Shown here: one piece after another, positions 1 to 11,366 of the stretch
Numbering within the stretch: position 1 is the first letter of the stretch
How the letters are laid out: every line of letters begins with the position of its first letter
Origin: Adineta ricciae
Taxonomy: Eukaryota; Rotifera; Eurotatoria; Adinetida; Adinetidae
DNA length: 64,000 nt
Direction of reading: 5' to 3'
NCBI GenBank assembly: GCA_905250025.1
Contig: CAJNOJ010000176.1
Coordinates: forward strand, 157,693-221,692
Notes under the pieces: model-generated
Seen by the model: only the letters and a program-made list of their open reading frames with translations
Told to the model about the DNA's origin: nothing
The model's database searches: none
Program-made: the position numbers and the translations under genes

Positions 1-548
1 AACTAAACAACAAGCACAATTCAGCCAACAATCCTATACCAACCGGTAAGTTCTTTCCACTAAGCCTTCCCCACATAAACTCTTCTCCTTAATGTTTCAG
101 ACAAAGTATCAAACCCGAACCATTAATGACAACTCGTCAAAGTATAAAAACCGATCCATCGATCGCAACCCGTCAAAGTGTTTTCGTTGCTCAACAAGAA
201 ACCACAGTCACTCGCACAAGTCAAGTCAACGGTTTTGCCGCAACTCAACCAGATTACTCAAATATGAGTGATAAAGACGAATTATACGCACGTTTAGCAG
301 CTGCAAACGAATATATCGTTGAAGATGCTTATACGACTGAACCGATTGACCTTGTTGCCAATGGTGATATTGCTCAATTACATAAACAATTGAAACCAAC
401 TGATGTTGAACTTCTCTATACTCGATTACCTACGGATGTTGTACCTATGTCCGAGAATCAAGAGCCATTAACTGCAGACCAACAAACACTTCATGCAAGA
501 ATAATTGCTGCTGAATTAGAACAACAAGGTTATCGAGATGAACAGTAA
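1..548 (+). CDS. 3' end of an unrecognised gene
   Basis: The gene enters from the left edge. A first exon piece (frame starting at base 2) ends at 45, a 55-bp intron runs 46-100 (gtaagt..ttcag), and the last exon runs 101-548 with stop TAA. Reading is open across the splice, and the join recreates a repeated motif: RQSIK follows the junction and TTRQSIKTDPS and ATRQSVF follow it, so the protein has short degenerate repeats there. The rest is polar, Gln/Thr-rich, then an acidic-to-amphipathic C-terminus ending QQGYRDEQ. I recognise no domain or membrane segment. The 5' part lies outside the window, so size and start are unknown. Confidence 0.6.
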
Positions 549-860
549 ATGAATATCGATTTTTAAAAGTCATTGTTATGTTTTTTCTTGTCTTCTTGAT
601 TGACCAAACATTTTCTTTTCATTCTTTTTTATCTTTATTTCGTGTCTATTCTTGTTGATTTTTTTCTTCTATATTTCATCTGATCTATTCATTTACAGTC
701 GACGTTTGTTCAACAATCGTGACATGTTTCTCTCTGATCATTATTTCTGTTCTTTTCGATAAAACGTGTTAAACACAGTGAATAAGAAGGAGAATTAATA
801 AAACAACAAGAAGCCAAAAAAGAAAAGAAAAGCTTGCAAAGTTCTTATTTCTTCTTCCAG
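549..860. other. intergenic spacer, T-rich
   Basis: This is the 3' flank of the preceding gene and 5' flank of PPME1. It is T-rich on the plus strand up to about 760, then A-rich. The sequence just before the PPME1 ATG ends ttcttccag, which resembles a splice acceptor, so a 5' UTR intron or trans-splice acceptor at 860 is possible. Bdelloids are known to use spliced-leader trans-splicing. No gene is seen. Confidence 0.4.
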
Positions 861-2140
861 ATGTCAAACTTACGTAAACAAATCCTTTCGAAAACTCTTC
901 CGCCGATTGGACCGAGAAAAGCATCATCAGATGCAACAAAAAAATCTCCATTATCAACTCGCAACTACACCCCGATGAACTGGAACACTTATTTTGATGA
1001 TAAATATCATATCCAAATCGATGACAGCACTTTTTGCGTATATTCACGAAACACAGCTGATCCTTCGGCACCTGTGCTATTCTTTTTACATGGCGGTGGC
1101 TTTTCTGGCTTGAGTTGGGCAGTTCTTTCTAAAGCAGTTACAGATCTCGTTCGATGTCAATGTGTTGCGGTTGATATTCGCGGACATGGTGAAACGAAAA
1201 CCACCGATGAAAATGATTTAAGTATTGAAGTTCTTACGAAAGATATTTCTCAGATTTTACACCATTTGTACAAAGAAGAAAATAAACCACCGATCTTTCT
1301 CATCGGACATTCAATGGGTAAGAGAGAGAGAGACAAGCAGTAACATAGACTTGATTTTCAATCGTTTACGTAGGTGGTGCATTGGCTGTTCATGTAGCAA
1401 AAGAATGTCCAACAATGATCGATGCACTTTGTGTTATCGATGTTGTTGAAGGAAGTGCAATGGAGTCACTGAGTTCGATGCAATGTTTTCTTAGTTCAAG
1501 ACCAAAGCAATTCTCAACTCCTCAACAAGCTATTGAATATATGGTTCGGAGTGGTCAAGTGCGAAATCTTGACTCTGCTCGTGTTTCTATTATTGGACAA
1601 ATTCAACCCATCGATTCAGTAGAGACAACTTCAACGTCAAGTCCAGCATTACCTGTCGTTTCTCATTCATGTGACACTGTTCAAGAAGAGGATGAAGATT
1701 CTGAAGGAAATGAGCCGAAAACTACACAAGCGACATCTTCCGCTTCAGCAATAAGCACTTCGAACGACCCGAAAAAATATACATGGAGAATTGATCTCTC
1801 CAAAACCGAACGATTTTGGCAAGGATGGTTTACCGGTTTGTATGAACACTTTTTTCTTTCCAATTGTAGTATTTTCTTCTGAACAGATTTATCCAAATTA
1901 TTCTTATCCTGTGAATGTCCGAAATTGCTTCTCCTAGCCGGTGTTGATCGTCTTGATCGTGATCTAACCGTCGGTCAAATGCAAGGTAAATTTCAAATGC
2001 ATATCGTTCCAAAAAGTGGCCACGCCGTTCATGAAGATGCTCCAGAGCAAGTCGCTGAATGTATTGCTTCTTTTCTTGTCCGACACAAACTAGTTCAACC
2101 GGTCGACGAAAGTTTTCACGGAACATTACCCGGATGTTGA
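861..2140 (+). CDS. PPME1: protein phosphatase methylesterase 1
   Basis: This alpha/beta-hydrolase removes the C-terminal methyl ester from the PP2A catalytic subunit and is cytosolic or nuclear. Three exons, 861-1317, 1374-1835 and 1887-2140, give about 390 residues, close to the usual 386 of animal PPME1. The introns are 56 and 51 bp. The oxyanion-side motif FFLHGGG and DIRGHGET are in exon 1. The nucleophile motif GHSMGG is split by intron 1 and restored exactly by splicing, and a VIDVVEGSAM segment follows. An acidic, Ser/Thr-rich insert at about residues 250-290 matches the variable loop of the family. The catalytic His is in KSGHAVHEDAP near the C-terminus. The start at 861 gives MSNLRKQILSK; earlier in-frame starts are non-ATG. 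The gene looks complete and intact. Confidence 0.93.
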
Positions 2141-2772
2141 TTTCGACAAATTTTTTTCTTTGTTATTTGCACGCATTTCGACATTGTATAGACATTTTGT
2201 TCGTCACGAACACAAAAATAATTTTCTCAAATAAAAAAGGAAGAATCTCTTCGCAGCTTTGCAAACAATGTGCACGCGTCTACCGTCAATTCAAACGTCA
2301 GGAGTACTTCAACTCATCCAACATCTCTCTACACGTTTCTTTCTCTTATGTTCTGATTGCCATAAGGTAAAACAAATATAACAAAAGAAGCAAAAAACCA
2401 GCAGAAATGTTTAATTTTCTTTCCTGACCGAACCGACAGAAATTGAAGCATTTTTTTCATTCAATTACATCTTTTTCTCGCATAACACTCTTAAATATTA
2501 CTTTTTTCCCTTCATCAAGCAAGTAAACAGTTTTCTAACATTTGTGTTTTATAGCTTTAAAAAAAATTCGTTGTCATTTGTGTTCATAATCACCAAGTTA
2601 CCATGACGAAACGTAAGAAAAAACAACTTCTTTCTGTTTGACAGTTACGTCAGAATTGTAATTCGAACGAACATGAATTTGAAAGAGAATGTCTTTTCAT
2701 ATTTATCTTTCCCCTTCGATTTCGCTTAGATCGTCAAATTTAATTGTGAATTACGTATAATTTGTTTGAACG
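2141..2772. other. intergenic spacer
   Basis: About 630 bp of AT-rich sequence between PPME1 and the fucosyltransferase. I see no conserved coding frame, repeat or RNA gene. It should contain the PPME1 3' UTR and the promoter of the next gene. Confidence 0.4.
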
Positions 2773-4094
2773 ATGGTTTCGAAACTCGTTCGATTGACTA
2801 TTCTGTTGACGAGTACAGTTTTTGCATTTACCCTTGTTGTTCTACTTGGTTCGAATTTATATCGAAAGAAAGAAATCGTTCGTGTTATTCAACCATCCGC
2901 AGCAGCCAAGTTAGGTCCCGAATTACAATCAATGAAAGAGGACAGTGTACAGTCATTTCCAGTCGCGTACAATTCGACTCATCTTTGGTCAATGCGTGTC
3001 GCAGATAAAGAACATTATCGAATTGTTAACCTTGTTCCATGTCGGGACGTGTTTTATCATGCTCATCGTGGTACTGGAATAAACGAGACTATGAACCATT
3101 GTAATGAGAAAACTCGAGAAGAATTTTCAGTTGAATCAACATTACAAGCGCAACAGTGGATATTCAATCATCAAAATCCAATGAACTGTCAGAATAAACG
3201 ATTTGCCATTATACATAAATATGCTTGGTCTGGATTTGGATCGACTATACATCAAATTGTATGGGCATTGGCGACAGCTATAGGTAACGATCGAATTGCT
3301 GTTTATCAAAAGCCAGGAGGTTGGGTAAGAGAAGACTAAACAGATTGATTTCTATCTTTCTTCTCATTTAGCAATACGGTAGCTGTGAATGGAGTAATCC
3401 TGATTGTTTGTTTCTTCCAATTAGTAATTGTTCCGTTCCTACGCAAATCGATGGCACGCAAGTAATCCGTCTCGCAGCTGATATCGATCACTGGTATCGA
3501 CCAGCTTATCCATCCGTATTCCAAAAACGTTCTTTCAATTGGTATCGTTCTCAACTGTTATTCTATCTGATGCGATTCAATGCTAAGATATTAGCACATA
3601 TCCAAAACACTGTTGCTCGAGATTTCGTTCCGCCATCGATCGATTTTCATCGTCCATACATTGCTATTTATATTCGTCGATCGGATAAAGTGAATAGGGA
3701 AATGGGACGAGCTTTTACTCTACAGGAATATTTCGATTTATTCAATGCGGATGCTCGTCGAGCTCAAATCTCTACAGTTTATATCAACTCCGAAGACGAC
3801 AGTGTGTTCAGCGAATTTGAAACGGTAAACAAGAAATACGGAGGATATTATAAATTAATCCGAATCAAAGCAGAGAAAAATATCGTCTTCATGACATTGA
3901 TGGGTATGGACACGAACCAACGTGGAAAGATCGTTTTAGAATTTCTCACTGATCTCTACATTGAAGCGAATGCTGATTTACATTCAGGAACATTAACATC
4001 GAACTGGTGTCGATTAGTTGATGAAATGCGATTTGTACTTGGGAAAATGTTACCGTTTTACACTCCTGAACATATATATCACAGTGATGTGTAA
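2773..4094 (+). CDS. alpha-1,6-fucosyltransferase-like (FUT8/GT23) glycosyltransferase
   Basis: The predicted role is transfer of fucose from GDP-fucose to N-glycans or a related acceptor in the Golgi. Two exons, 2773-3324 and 3372-4094, with a 47-bp phase-0 intron give 424 residues. An N-terminal hydrophobic segment (residues about 8-27, LTILLTSTVFAFTLVVLL) is a type II signal anchor. The segment FHRPYIAIYIRRSDKV corresponds to the HVRRTDKV nucleotide-sugar motif of FUT8, with both arginines kept. A C-terminal ADLHSGTLTSNWCRLV matches the family's late conserved block. It is shorter than vertebrate FUT8 (about 575), so the coiled-coil stem and SH3 domain appear reduced or absent. Family membership is fairly sure; acceptor specificity is not. 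Confidence 0.78.
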
Positions 4095-4321
4095 ATATGC
4101 GAACTGCTCCAAAAGTTATTGATTGTTTTTCTCCTTTGTTAAATTTTGTAGTCAATAGATTTGTTAATATGACACAATAACAATTTTATTTATGTGAAAA
4201 AGAAGATGAAAAGGAAACTTTGCACGATATAAGCAAAATATATCACGTATTATTTGACCAAAAGTATTGTCACTCATTAAATGAATTGAATATTGTAAAA
4301 AATATGGTATCACAAGTTTTC
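4095..4321. other. convergent 3' flank
   Basis: Short AT-rich spacer between the convergent fucosyltransferase and anoctamin genes. It should hold both 3' UTRs. No other feature is seen. Confidence 0.4.
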
Positions 4322-7300
4322 TTATGAGACTTTTTCTCGACTTCGTGGTCGAGTTGTATTTTCATTAGTTTCATTATTTGAACTTGTCGAATTTCGACGT
4401 GGAAGTTTCATCATTTTCGTTGACGCTTCTAAGGCCACCATTGCTTCTTTCAAATTATCTTCGGTGAATTTACTTGACCATCGTTCACGTTGATCAATAT
4501 ATCGTTCATGATCGATCTTGTTCTGAATATACTTTGGTACATCTGGAACAAGCCATTGCATTAAATAAATAATAAAAAAGATCACATGTTCGAAAACAAC
4601 AATGAAAGCAAGTCGAGCAGCAGTGACATTCCAATACACAGCAGTTTGATCATAATTTGGACCAGTATCATTGCGAAAATCACGATAACTATTCAAAAGA
4701 AAAGATCGATTCGTTTTCTAAACAATTAATATCCTTTGTGAAATACCGGCAGAATGTCAGATTACTTGGTGCACCAGGTGGAACACTCCCTGTAATGTTA
4801 TAACCACTTAGAGGAAAATATGAAAGTGTCCAATCGACATATCCATTAAGACTTCCTCCTGTTGCTTCAAGAGACCGATATGCCATTTTCGGAATGAATT
4901 CCGATGTCCACGCAATGACCATAGCCTAAAAGCAAATCTTTTCAATGATTTTCGAATGATTACATCGAAAAGTTTTACATTGGTTAAAACAGCGAGATAT
5001 GATATAGCAGATATAATATCACTCCATATACCAATATCAGCTGCTTTGAATGGAATAGGTCGCTTATACTTCGATAAGAATTTCCAAGCATCTAAACGAA
5101 TTTCAATGATGTTGTTGCACAAAGCAAATAACGGTGCAAGTCTAAAACAAGAAGAGGAATAAACAAAATTTGATTTGAAAAGAAATACATACGGAAACGC
5201 TGCGACGAATAATGTTACAAAGCCAAATTGGATAACTATTCGCAGTGAAAATATTAAAACTTCATTTTTGAAAAACTTCATATTACCTAATTCGAGATAT
5301 TCATCGATCAGTGTAATAGAACTAAAGTCATATAGTTTATTGTCGATTTCCCATTGATCCTGAGGTACAGGTTCATCGCGATCGAATAAAATCCGTGCAA
5401 TTGTACGACGAATAGCATAGAAAAACTCTAATAAATTATTAATGATTTGTTTGCCAACCATAACTAAATTATAAAAACATTTGATTTGTTTCCACCACTT
5501 TCTCGAGATTTTCTTACTGATGATAAATTGTATAGAGAGTTCAACTAGACATCCAGCTGGGTCGCACTGAAACATTAATCAGTGAATATGTTAGTTGGAA
5601 AGAAAACTTTTACTTGTTCAGTAAAATCACCGGAGTCAGAATCTCCATATTTCGATGGATATTCATTGAATCTAAATCGAGTGGAAAGAATCATCTGTCT
5701 GAAACGTTCTTCGAGTACGAACGAACCTTCCTTTGAAAAACGCGATGTAAAATAACGATGAATAGAAGTTTACAAATTGAAAAAGATAAATTTTAATCGT
5801 TAATGAATCATCATATTGCGATTGATATTTATGAAGTTCTATCAAAACGAATCTTCTCATCAGACAATCATTCCAAGAAGTTCCTCTTACCGAAATCAGT
5901 TAATTTCCTTGCAATCCAATAATAAAATTGCGATAAAATTACCGAACAAATTAAATTCATAATGGCACTTGACACGGTGATGATAATTGACGAACGTGAA
6001 CTTAGATTCGGATCTTTTTTCAGTATACGATCCATTCGAACACGATAAACAATCGTCGCGAAAACAGTGACACAAACAATCGCTACCTAAATTCAATAGA
6101 AATTCTTTTCAATTGAAAATATCTTTCGTCGTACCATAAATAAAACAACAGCAAATGCAATGGCATAGAATGGAATTCGTTTTTTAGTTGAAATGTAAGG
6201 TTCTTTGATCTAAAAAAAACGATGTTTCATCATAGTTAAGTTTTTCGTGATCGTTCCTACCCCAGTTACTGGATTGATTCTTTGTTCACCTTTCTTCTTT
6301 GCTTTGATTTCGAATTCCGGTCGAATAGGTTCCAAATGTTCTTCGAAATTTATTGAATCCTGTTGATACGAACCGAACTTCAACTCTTCCTTTCAGTACA
6401 AATCCATCTTGGTCTTACCCAGTCATATTGCAAAACTGCTTGTCGACGTTTCCAAAATTCCATAAACCATCTATGTTCAGATAGAAAGTTCAAAATATCT
6501 TTTCTATATTACTTCTATCCTACCGCGCCCATAAAGACATTAATATCGAAAAGATCACTGTTGCTGCATTGTCAAAAACATACGAAGCCTATAAAATAAC
6601 AATGAGCAACTTTGATTCTAATCCTAAGGGACTTTTTCTACTTTCGAATACAAACAACTTTCATTTAATTTCCAAAATTTACACGTTTGATCACACCGAG
6701 GACACATATCTGTGTTTTTGCCATAATCTCCGCAAATATCCGACCTAGATCAAAATGAAAACACGATTTTATTATAATCTAAAGCAAATCTTACGTTGGC
6801 TGATCCGAAACAACCGATGCTGCGCCGTAAATAAATATAATCAATCCGACAATCGCCGGCGGAATCAGCATTTGATTATAAAAACCCGAAAGTGCAAAAT
6901 AAAACGCGACTTTTTCTCCCATATACGAACGAATTAGTGATAAAGGCTGAAATTTCAAACACCGTCGCATCGTTGCCCAATGTTTTTTCAATTTCTATTC
7001 AACCACACACGTACAAATCGAAAAGTGGACTCAGTCTAACTCACTTCACGATCATTCAGATCGGTATCATCGACATTCGTGACAATATTTCGCAACGGCT
7101 TCAAAAGAAAAATGTGAAGAAATCAACATTTGAAAAGCAAATTTACTTCGTGTAAAGGAAAATAACTTTCATAGACCTTCTTTGCGATCAATCGATCAAT
7201 GCCTAGAATGAAAAGCATGTGTGACACTTTGTCTGCGAAAATAAGAGATTCTATTGAATTTACCAGGTCGTTTGGTACTTCTTTCCATTGATATTGTTGT

Positions 7301-8432
7301 GTCGATGTCTAACAATGACGAACAAAGATCGACTTAGAAGACTTTATTTGTAACTTACGTGGAAGAGGGATAGAAGGTGTTTGATTTTCTTCGACATCAT
7401 AATCAAAATGTGCTCTGGTTAATAGCTCATGTGTTAATAAACTTCTTTCTGTTGGTGTGAAATATAATTCCTTCGATCCACGAAGTGTATCAAATAATTC
7501 TTTGAATTTCTCGACATTCGATGAATAAATTGCTGTGTAATAATCAGGATCGTTTTTTTTTAGTGATGGATCAAGATAAAATGGCTTTTTTATCCATTTC
7601 AGAAATCGATGCCATTTGGAGTGAATTGTTTGATTAACTAACAAAGCTTCATCATCATCATCATCGTCAATTTTCTATCAAAACCAAGTGATTTATTGCA
7701 AAAAAAAAACTTTTTTTGTCTTACTTCGATTGGTAATCTCATTCTCATATTTTCCGCGATGACCAATAAAACTTCAAATGGAGCATGGACTCGTACAAAA
7801 CCGACTTTCTTCGATCTGGAATTCTAATAAACCCAAAAGACAGAAAATCCTTAACAAATTTTCTCTTTTTACTCACAATACGTTCAACTATTAATCCTTG
7901 TCGTTTAGCGAGATAATCTTCGAATTTCTGTCGTCGATCCGCTGGATTCTTTCGTTTTTTCCTTTGATGATTATCATCACTATCGTTATCTTTCTCATGA
8001 TCATTCCGATCGTATACCAGAATACAATCAATTGGTAATAAATCAGTTTTCGGATTCGATGACGATAACGTCGATTGTCGCCGTTGCACATTTTGATTTC
8101 CAGCATTGGTATCATCAGCCGGATTTCGCTCCAACATTTCTATATATAAGTAAAACTCGGTAGAAAATTTGTCGTGACACACGTATACTTAAGCAAAGAG
8201 AGAATTTGCCATTAAACATATCCAACTAAAAATCTCTCAGATATTATCACAGTTATCAAATATTTAGATTATGATAAAAAATATTCTCAAATAAAAGGCA
8301 GAAGTTTACTCATGGAACTAACAGATTTGTTCTTTGCTCACCTTGGTCGTCAATCAACGATGGAAGTGGGACAATTCGCGTCATTTTGAATGAAATTGTT
8401 TGAAATAACGTAGTTTTATGATCTGAAGCCAT
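4322..8432 (-). CDS. anoctamin (TMEM16) family channel/scramblase
   Basis: This is a multi-exon minus-strand gene with start ATG at 8432 and stop TAA at 4322. Exon 1 is 8342-8432 and exon 2 starts at 8139; joining them reads MASDHKTT...[13 protein letters not shown]. The N-terminal domain contains [11 protein letters not shown] and later [20 protein letters not shown], typical of the anoctamin dimerisation domain. The membrane core includes DEYLEL spliced to [15 protein letters not shown], then [17 protein letters not shown] and [12 protein letters not shown]. These hold the acidic residues that bind Ca2+ in TMEM16A (E702/E705-like in EYLEL, E734/D738-like in EIRLD). The C-terminus has the conserved CRYRDFR (rebuilt by splicing at 4690-4760) and [13 protein letters not shown], then a basic Ser/Thr-rich tail. 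Whether it is a chloride channel or a lipid scramblase cannot be told. I did not map every exon between 5.6 and 7.3 kb. Confidence 0.88.
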
Positions 8433-9108
8433 CGAAAAGTGTTGTCAAGTACTCGGTATGACCATAAAAACAAAATCAAATGACACACTCCCTATATATA
8501 GATGGAAAACCTTTGCCGGCGGAATATTTACACATCTTTCTTCTTACAAACTCCCGCAAATTCAAAGCAAGACAAACAGAAAAACTTCACCTTTGACAAG
8601 ACTCTTTTTTCCTCAATTAATTTTCTTTCCAATGTTGTTATTTTTCAAAATCTCGTTCTTATTGAGTATTCGGTCGCTTAGCAACGACACTCAGTCAACA
8701 AAGAATATATATTTCAAGTGAAGTTATCAATCCAAGGTGTGACATCTGTTACAGAATGAGATAACGTCGTCAAATCTGCTTGATTTCCTTATTGTACGTC
8801 GATTGTCAAAGATTCATTTCCGATGTTCGATCTCTCACGAACATGCTCAAGTGCAATATCGAATTTGTTGATGATCCTTTTTCAGGAAATCTAATGTAAA
8901 TGTGATATGATTGTTGCAAGCGTTTACACGCAAGAAGACGAAGAAGGAAAATCTTCTTTTGGATTATATCAAACAAAAGAATGTTGACAAATGTATGTGT
9001 GTGTTCACTTATGAAATTAAACGAGGAATTAGATCGTGAACTAAATTAGTAATGACGAGATTTCATCACGCACTTTCGTTTTTCTCTTCAGCAACTTGAT
9101 CATGTCCA

Positions 9109-9132
9109 TACCTAGTGGCGGAGCCAGGATTT
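9109..9132. mobile_element. solitary hAT-type terminal repeat remnant
   Basis: The sequence tagtggcggagccaggatt strongly resembles the terminal inverted repeat of hAT transposons and MITEs (compare the intact element at 22907-23094, which begins tagtggcggcgccaagg). No partner end is visible within about 1 kb, so this would be a solo end or a badly decayed copy. Confidence 0.4.
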
Positions 9133-9268
9133 TATAGGGTACTGGATCTCCGCTCCAGAGCATGGGTTCCACTTAAAACTAATGGAGGATAATATTGGTG
9201 ACAAATGATGAGTTTCTATCGAGTAATTTTTGCAATCGAAGTTTGCCAAAAAAATTAGCATTTTCCTG

Positions 9269-9269
9269 N
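9269..9269. other. single unknown base, probable assembly join
   Basis: A lone n inside AT-rich intergenic sequence. By analogy with the other one-base n positions in this window it is probably where two contigs were abutted. No flanking duplication was recognised here, so what is missing cannot be told. Confidence 0.45.
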
Positions 9270-9851
9270 GACGATTAAACAAAGTAGGTAAAAGAATAAT
9301 AGAAGTAACTCGAACTATTCTATTCAGTTTGAATTTTCTTGCTGAGTTATACGAGAATTTATCTCATTTATGCGCTCAAAAGAATCTCCGTAAGAAAACA
9401 ACATTAACACCTTTGAATAGGTAGCGTCATTTGAGATAGGTTACATTTGTATTCTCGCGACAAAATTTTATAGACCGAGTCAAGAAAAAGGAAGAGAGAA
9501 CTTCTCATAACGCCGCTCATTCGCTGAAGAAAAGATCTATGTTTAGAAAGAAGAATGTTGAGGAGCCAAGAAAAGCAGTTTTATGCTGAGAAGTTCTGCG
9601 TTCCTAGGAAAGATTTGGACAAAAAGAAGTAGAGCAACAGATAGGCTTATAAAAATCCGGACTAGTCGAATATGTGTACGTGACGTGAACGTTTTTCTTT
9701 TTCTCGCTTCATTGTTTCGATCTACACATTCATTTGGCTCGTTGTTTTTCGTATTGTTTTGCTAATGAAAGTAACAACAGCAGTATTCTCTGTCACCCTC
9801 CGAGATAGATCCAACAAGATAGCAACACAAAACAGAACTTATTACATTTTT

Positions 9852-9854
<3 letters not shown>

Positions 9855-9921
<67 letters not shown>
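9855..9921. repeat. (TC)n microsatellite
   Basis: About 33 uninterrupted TC units. Shorter TC runs occur at about 24433-24453. The tract lies about 240 bp upstream of the SK channel start. Confidence 0.95.
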
Positions 9922-9924
<3 letters not shown>

Positions 9925-10157
9925 GCTCATCATTTGATTATGTGATGATGCTTTCCATTCTTCTTTGCGCAAACTGCCATTCTTTTTCACAGCTGTGACC
10001 AAGCATATTTTTCTTTTATTTTCTGTTTGATTACTATTCTTTCTCTTTTTCATTTGCTTGAAAAAGAAATTCGTAGGAGGAAAAACAAATTGATCAATGT
10101 TAATAACATTGACATTTTAATTGACAACTATATACGAAAAAACATCAAAGCGACTTC

Positions 10158-10755
10158 ATGGCTTCTGCTGACAATCCACGTCTCCCATTAACATCTGCCA
10201 CTTCTCATATCGTCAGGTATACGGAAATGCGAAATCCAACGGACTCACCTTCGACAAATATCACCATTACAACTGGACGCGATTCGCCATCAACAGAAGT
10301 TCAGCGAATGAATAAACAAGGCAATTCAACACTGAATTCCTATGAACTTCGCCGAATTCCAACTCAACAACGACGATTTGTTAAGAAAACTTTGATGGGC
10401 AATGTTGGGTATCGTTTAGCACGACGAAAAGAATTACATATCGAACGGTATGAATAACATCAAATAAATCCATTGTGAAAATTTCTTTTCCTAGACGAAG
10501 AATCAATGATCTTATGTGCTTTCTCGGTCTGCTAGGTATTTTCTTAATGATCATTGAAAACGAAGTGACATTCAATCGTTTTGATCACAAAGATACCACA
10601 TTTAGCTTACTTATAAAATCAACTATTACATTTACGACAATCGTTCTCGTTGGTCTCGTGTTTTATTACCACCGAATTGATTTAAGTCTCTATTGTGTGG
10701 ATAATTCAATCGATGATTGGCGTATTGCATTAACACGTACAAAAATACTCTCAAT
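10158..10755 (+). CDS. SK-type Ca2+-activated K+ channel, copy A (5' part, cut by an n-join)
   Basis: Exon 1 is 10158-10447 and exon 2 starts at 10495; the intron is 47 bp. Splicing gives ...RRKELHIERRRINDLMCFLG, leading into S1. The cytosolic N-terminus (about 97 residues) is polar and basic. Exon 2 encodes the first two membrane segments and the family signature NSIDDWRIALTRTKIL, matching the VDNGADDWRIAMT block of vertebrate SK channels. The reading stops at the n at 10756, and what follows is not exon but sequence otherwise found downstream of SK copy B (25482 on). The missing S3-to-C-terminal part is most likely the near-identical stretch placed only in copy B (from 23427). This copy is therefore probably intact in the genome and broken only in the assembly. 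Confidence 0.85.
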
Positions 10756-10756
10756 N
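10756..10756. other. single-n assembly join inside SK copy A
   Basis: The 221 bp left of the n (10535-10755) recur at 23205-23425 and 23427-23647. The bases right of it (10757-10878) recur at 25482-25604, downstream of SK copy B. The n therefore stands for roughly 1.8 kb of SK gene body that was assigned to copy B. Confidence 0.85.
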
Positions 10757-11366
10757 CATTCGTCAAATAGATGAGACTGTTCTAGGAAGTGAAGAGAACG
10801 AAAACGGGATTTCGAACGTATTTCAAGAACTATTTTGAGATCAACCATCGTCAAAAAAGATAACATTCGTTGATAATTTACCCAAGCAGTCAAGGATTTG
10901 GAAGAACGCCTGCAAACCGACAGGCGGGAACCTCAACGATGAGCTAAACACGTCAACCAATAAAATGCCAAAAAGGGCGTTTTTAACGTGTAATTGGCAC
11001 TTGCATAACGTTAAAGCGGTACAGATCTCACTTTTTCAGCGGTTTAATGCGTAGTTTCTGAAATTTGTACAAAAAAACACGTTAAAAACGGCTTTTTTGG
11101 CGTTTTATTAGTTGACGTGTTTAGATAATAGTCGACGCTCCCGACTGTACGTTTCCAGGCGTTTTTTCAAATTCTTGTCCGCTAGGGTATCATTGTACAA
11201 ACAGATCTGAAGCTCTTATTGCCTGCCTGGACTTCTGCTGAAAAATATGGATTTAAATGGTTAGGATATCTCTCACTGAGTTATGATCATTACTCCCAAT
11301 ATCTTCGGCAGGCACAAAACGTTCTTTTTCATTTCTATGACGTTTTACTAAATTTTATGAGATATA
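10757..11366. repeat. SK 3' flank, duplicate of 25482-25800
   Basis: 10757-10878 is essentially identical to the SK-B 3' flank at 25482-25604. Homology resumes after the MITE at 10881-11187 with clear divergence; for example the shared string ggcacaaaacgttctttttc occurs in both. This supports a block duplication that carried the SK gene and its downstream DNA. Confidence 0.75.
10881..11187. mobile_element. Tc1/mariner-type MITE (307 bp, TA target site)
   Basis: The ends are CCC..GGG preceded and followed by TA (10879-10880 and 11188-11189). The two arms are inverted repeats of roughly 110-120 bp; an almost perfect inner block is ctaaacacgtcaaccaataa at 10942 against its reverse complement at about 11105-11124. 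No coding capacity. The paralogous locus at 25604 reads through with a single TA (aatgtatctcc), which serves as an empty site and fixes the target duplication as TA. It is a non-autonomous element that would be mobilised by a Tc1/mariner-like transposase. Confidence 0.82.

Larger units (their letters stand above)
8433..10157. other. intergenic region with hAT-end remnant, n-join and (TC)n
   Basis: A 1.7-kb spacer between the divergent anoctamin and SK channel genes. It contains a solitary hAT-like terminal sequence near 9112, a one-base unknown at 9269 and a long TC microsatellite at 9855-9921. No convincing gene is present; open frames through the microsatellite are translations of low-complexity DNA. 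Confidence 0.45.

Noticed and set aside
9759-10053. Serine-leucine and arginine-glutamate repeat proteins on opposite strands
   Set aside because: They are translations of the (TC)n microsatellite; no conserved flanking sequence or splice signals.
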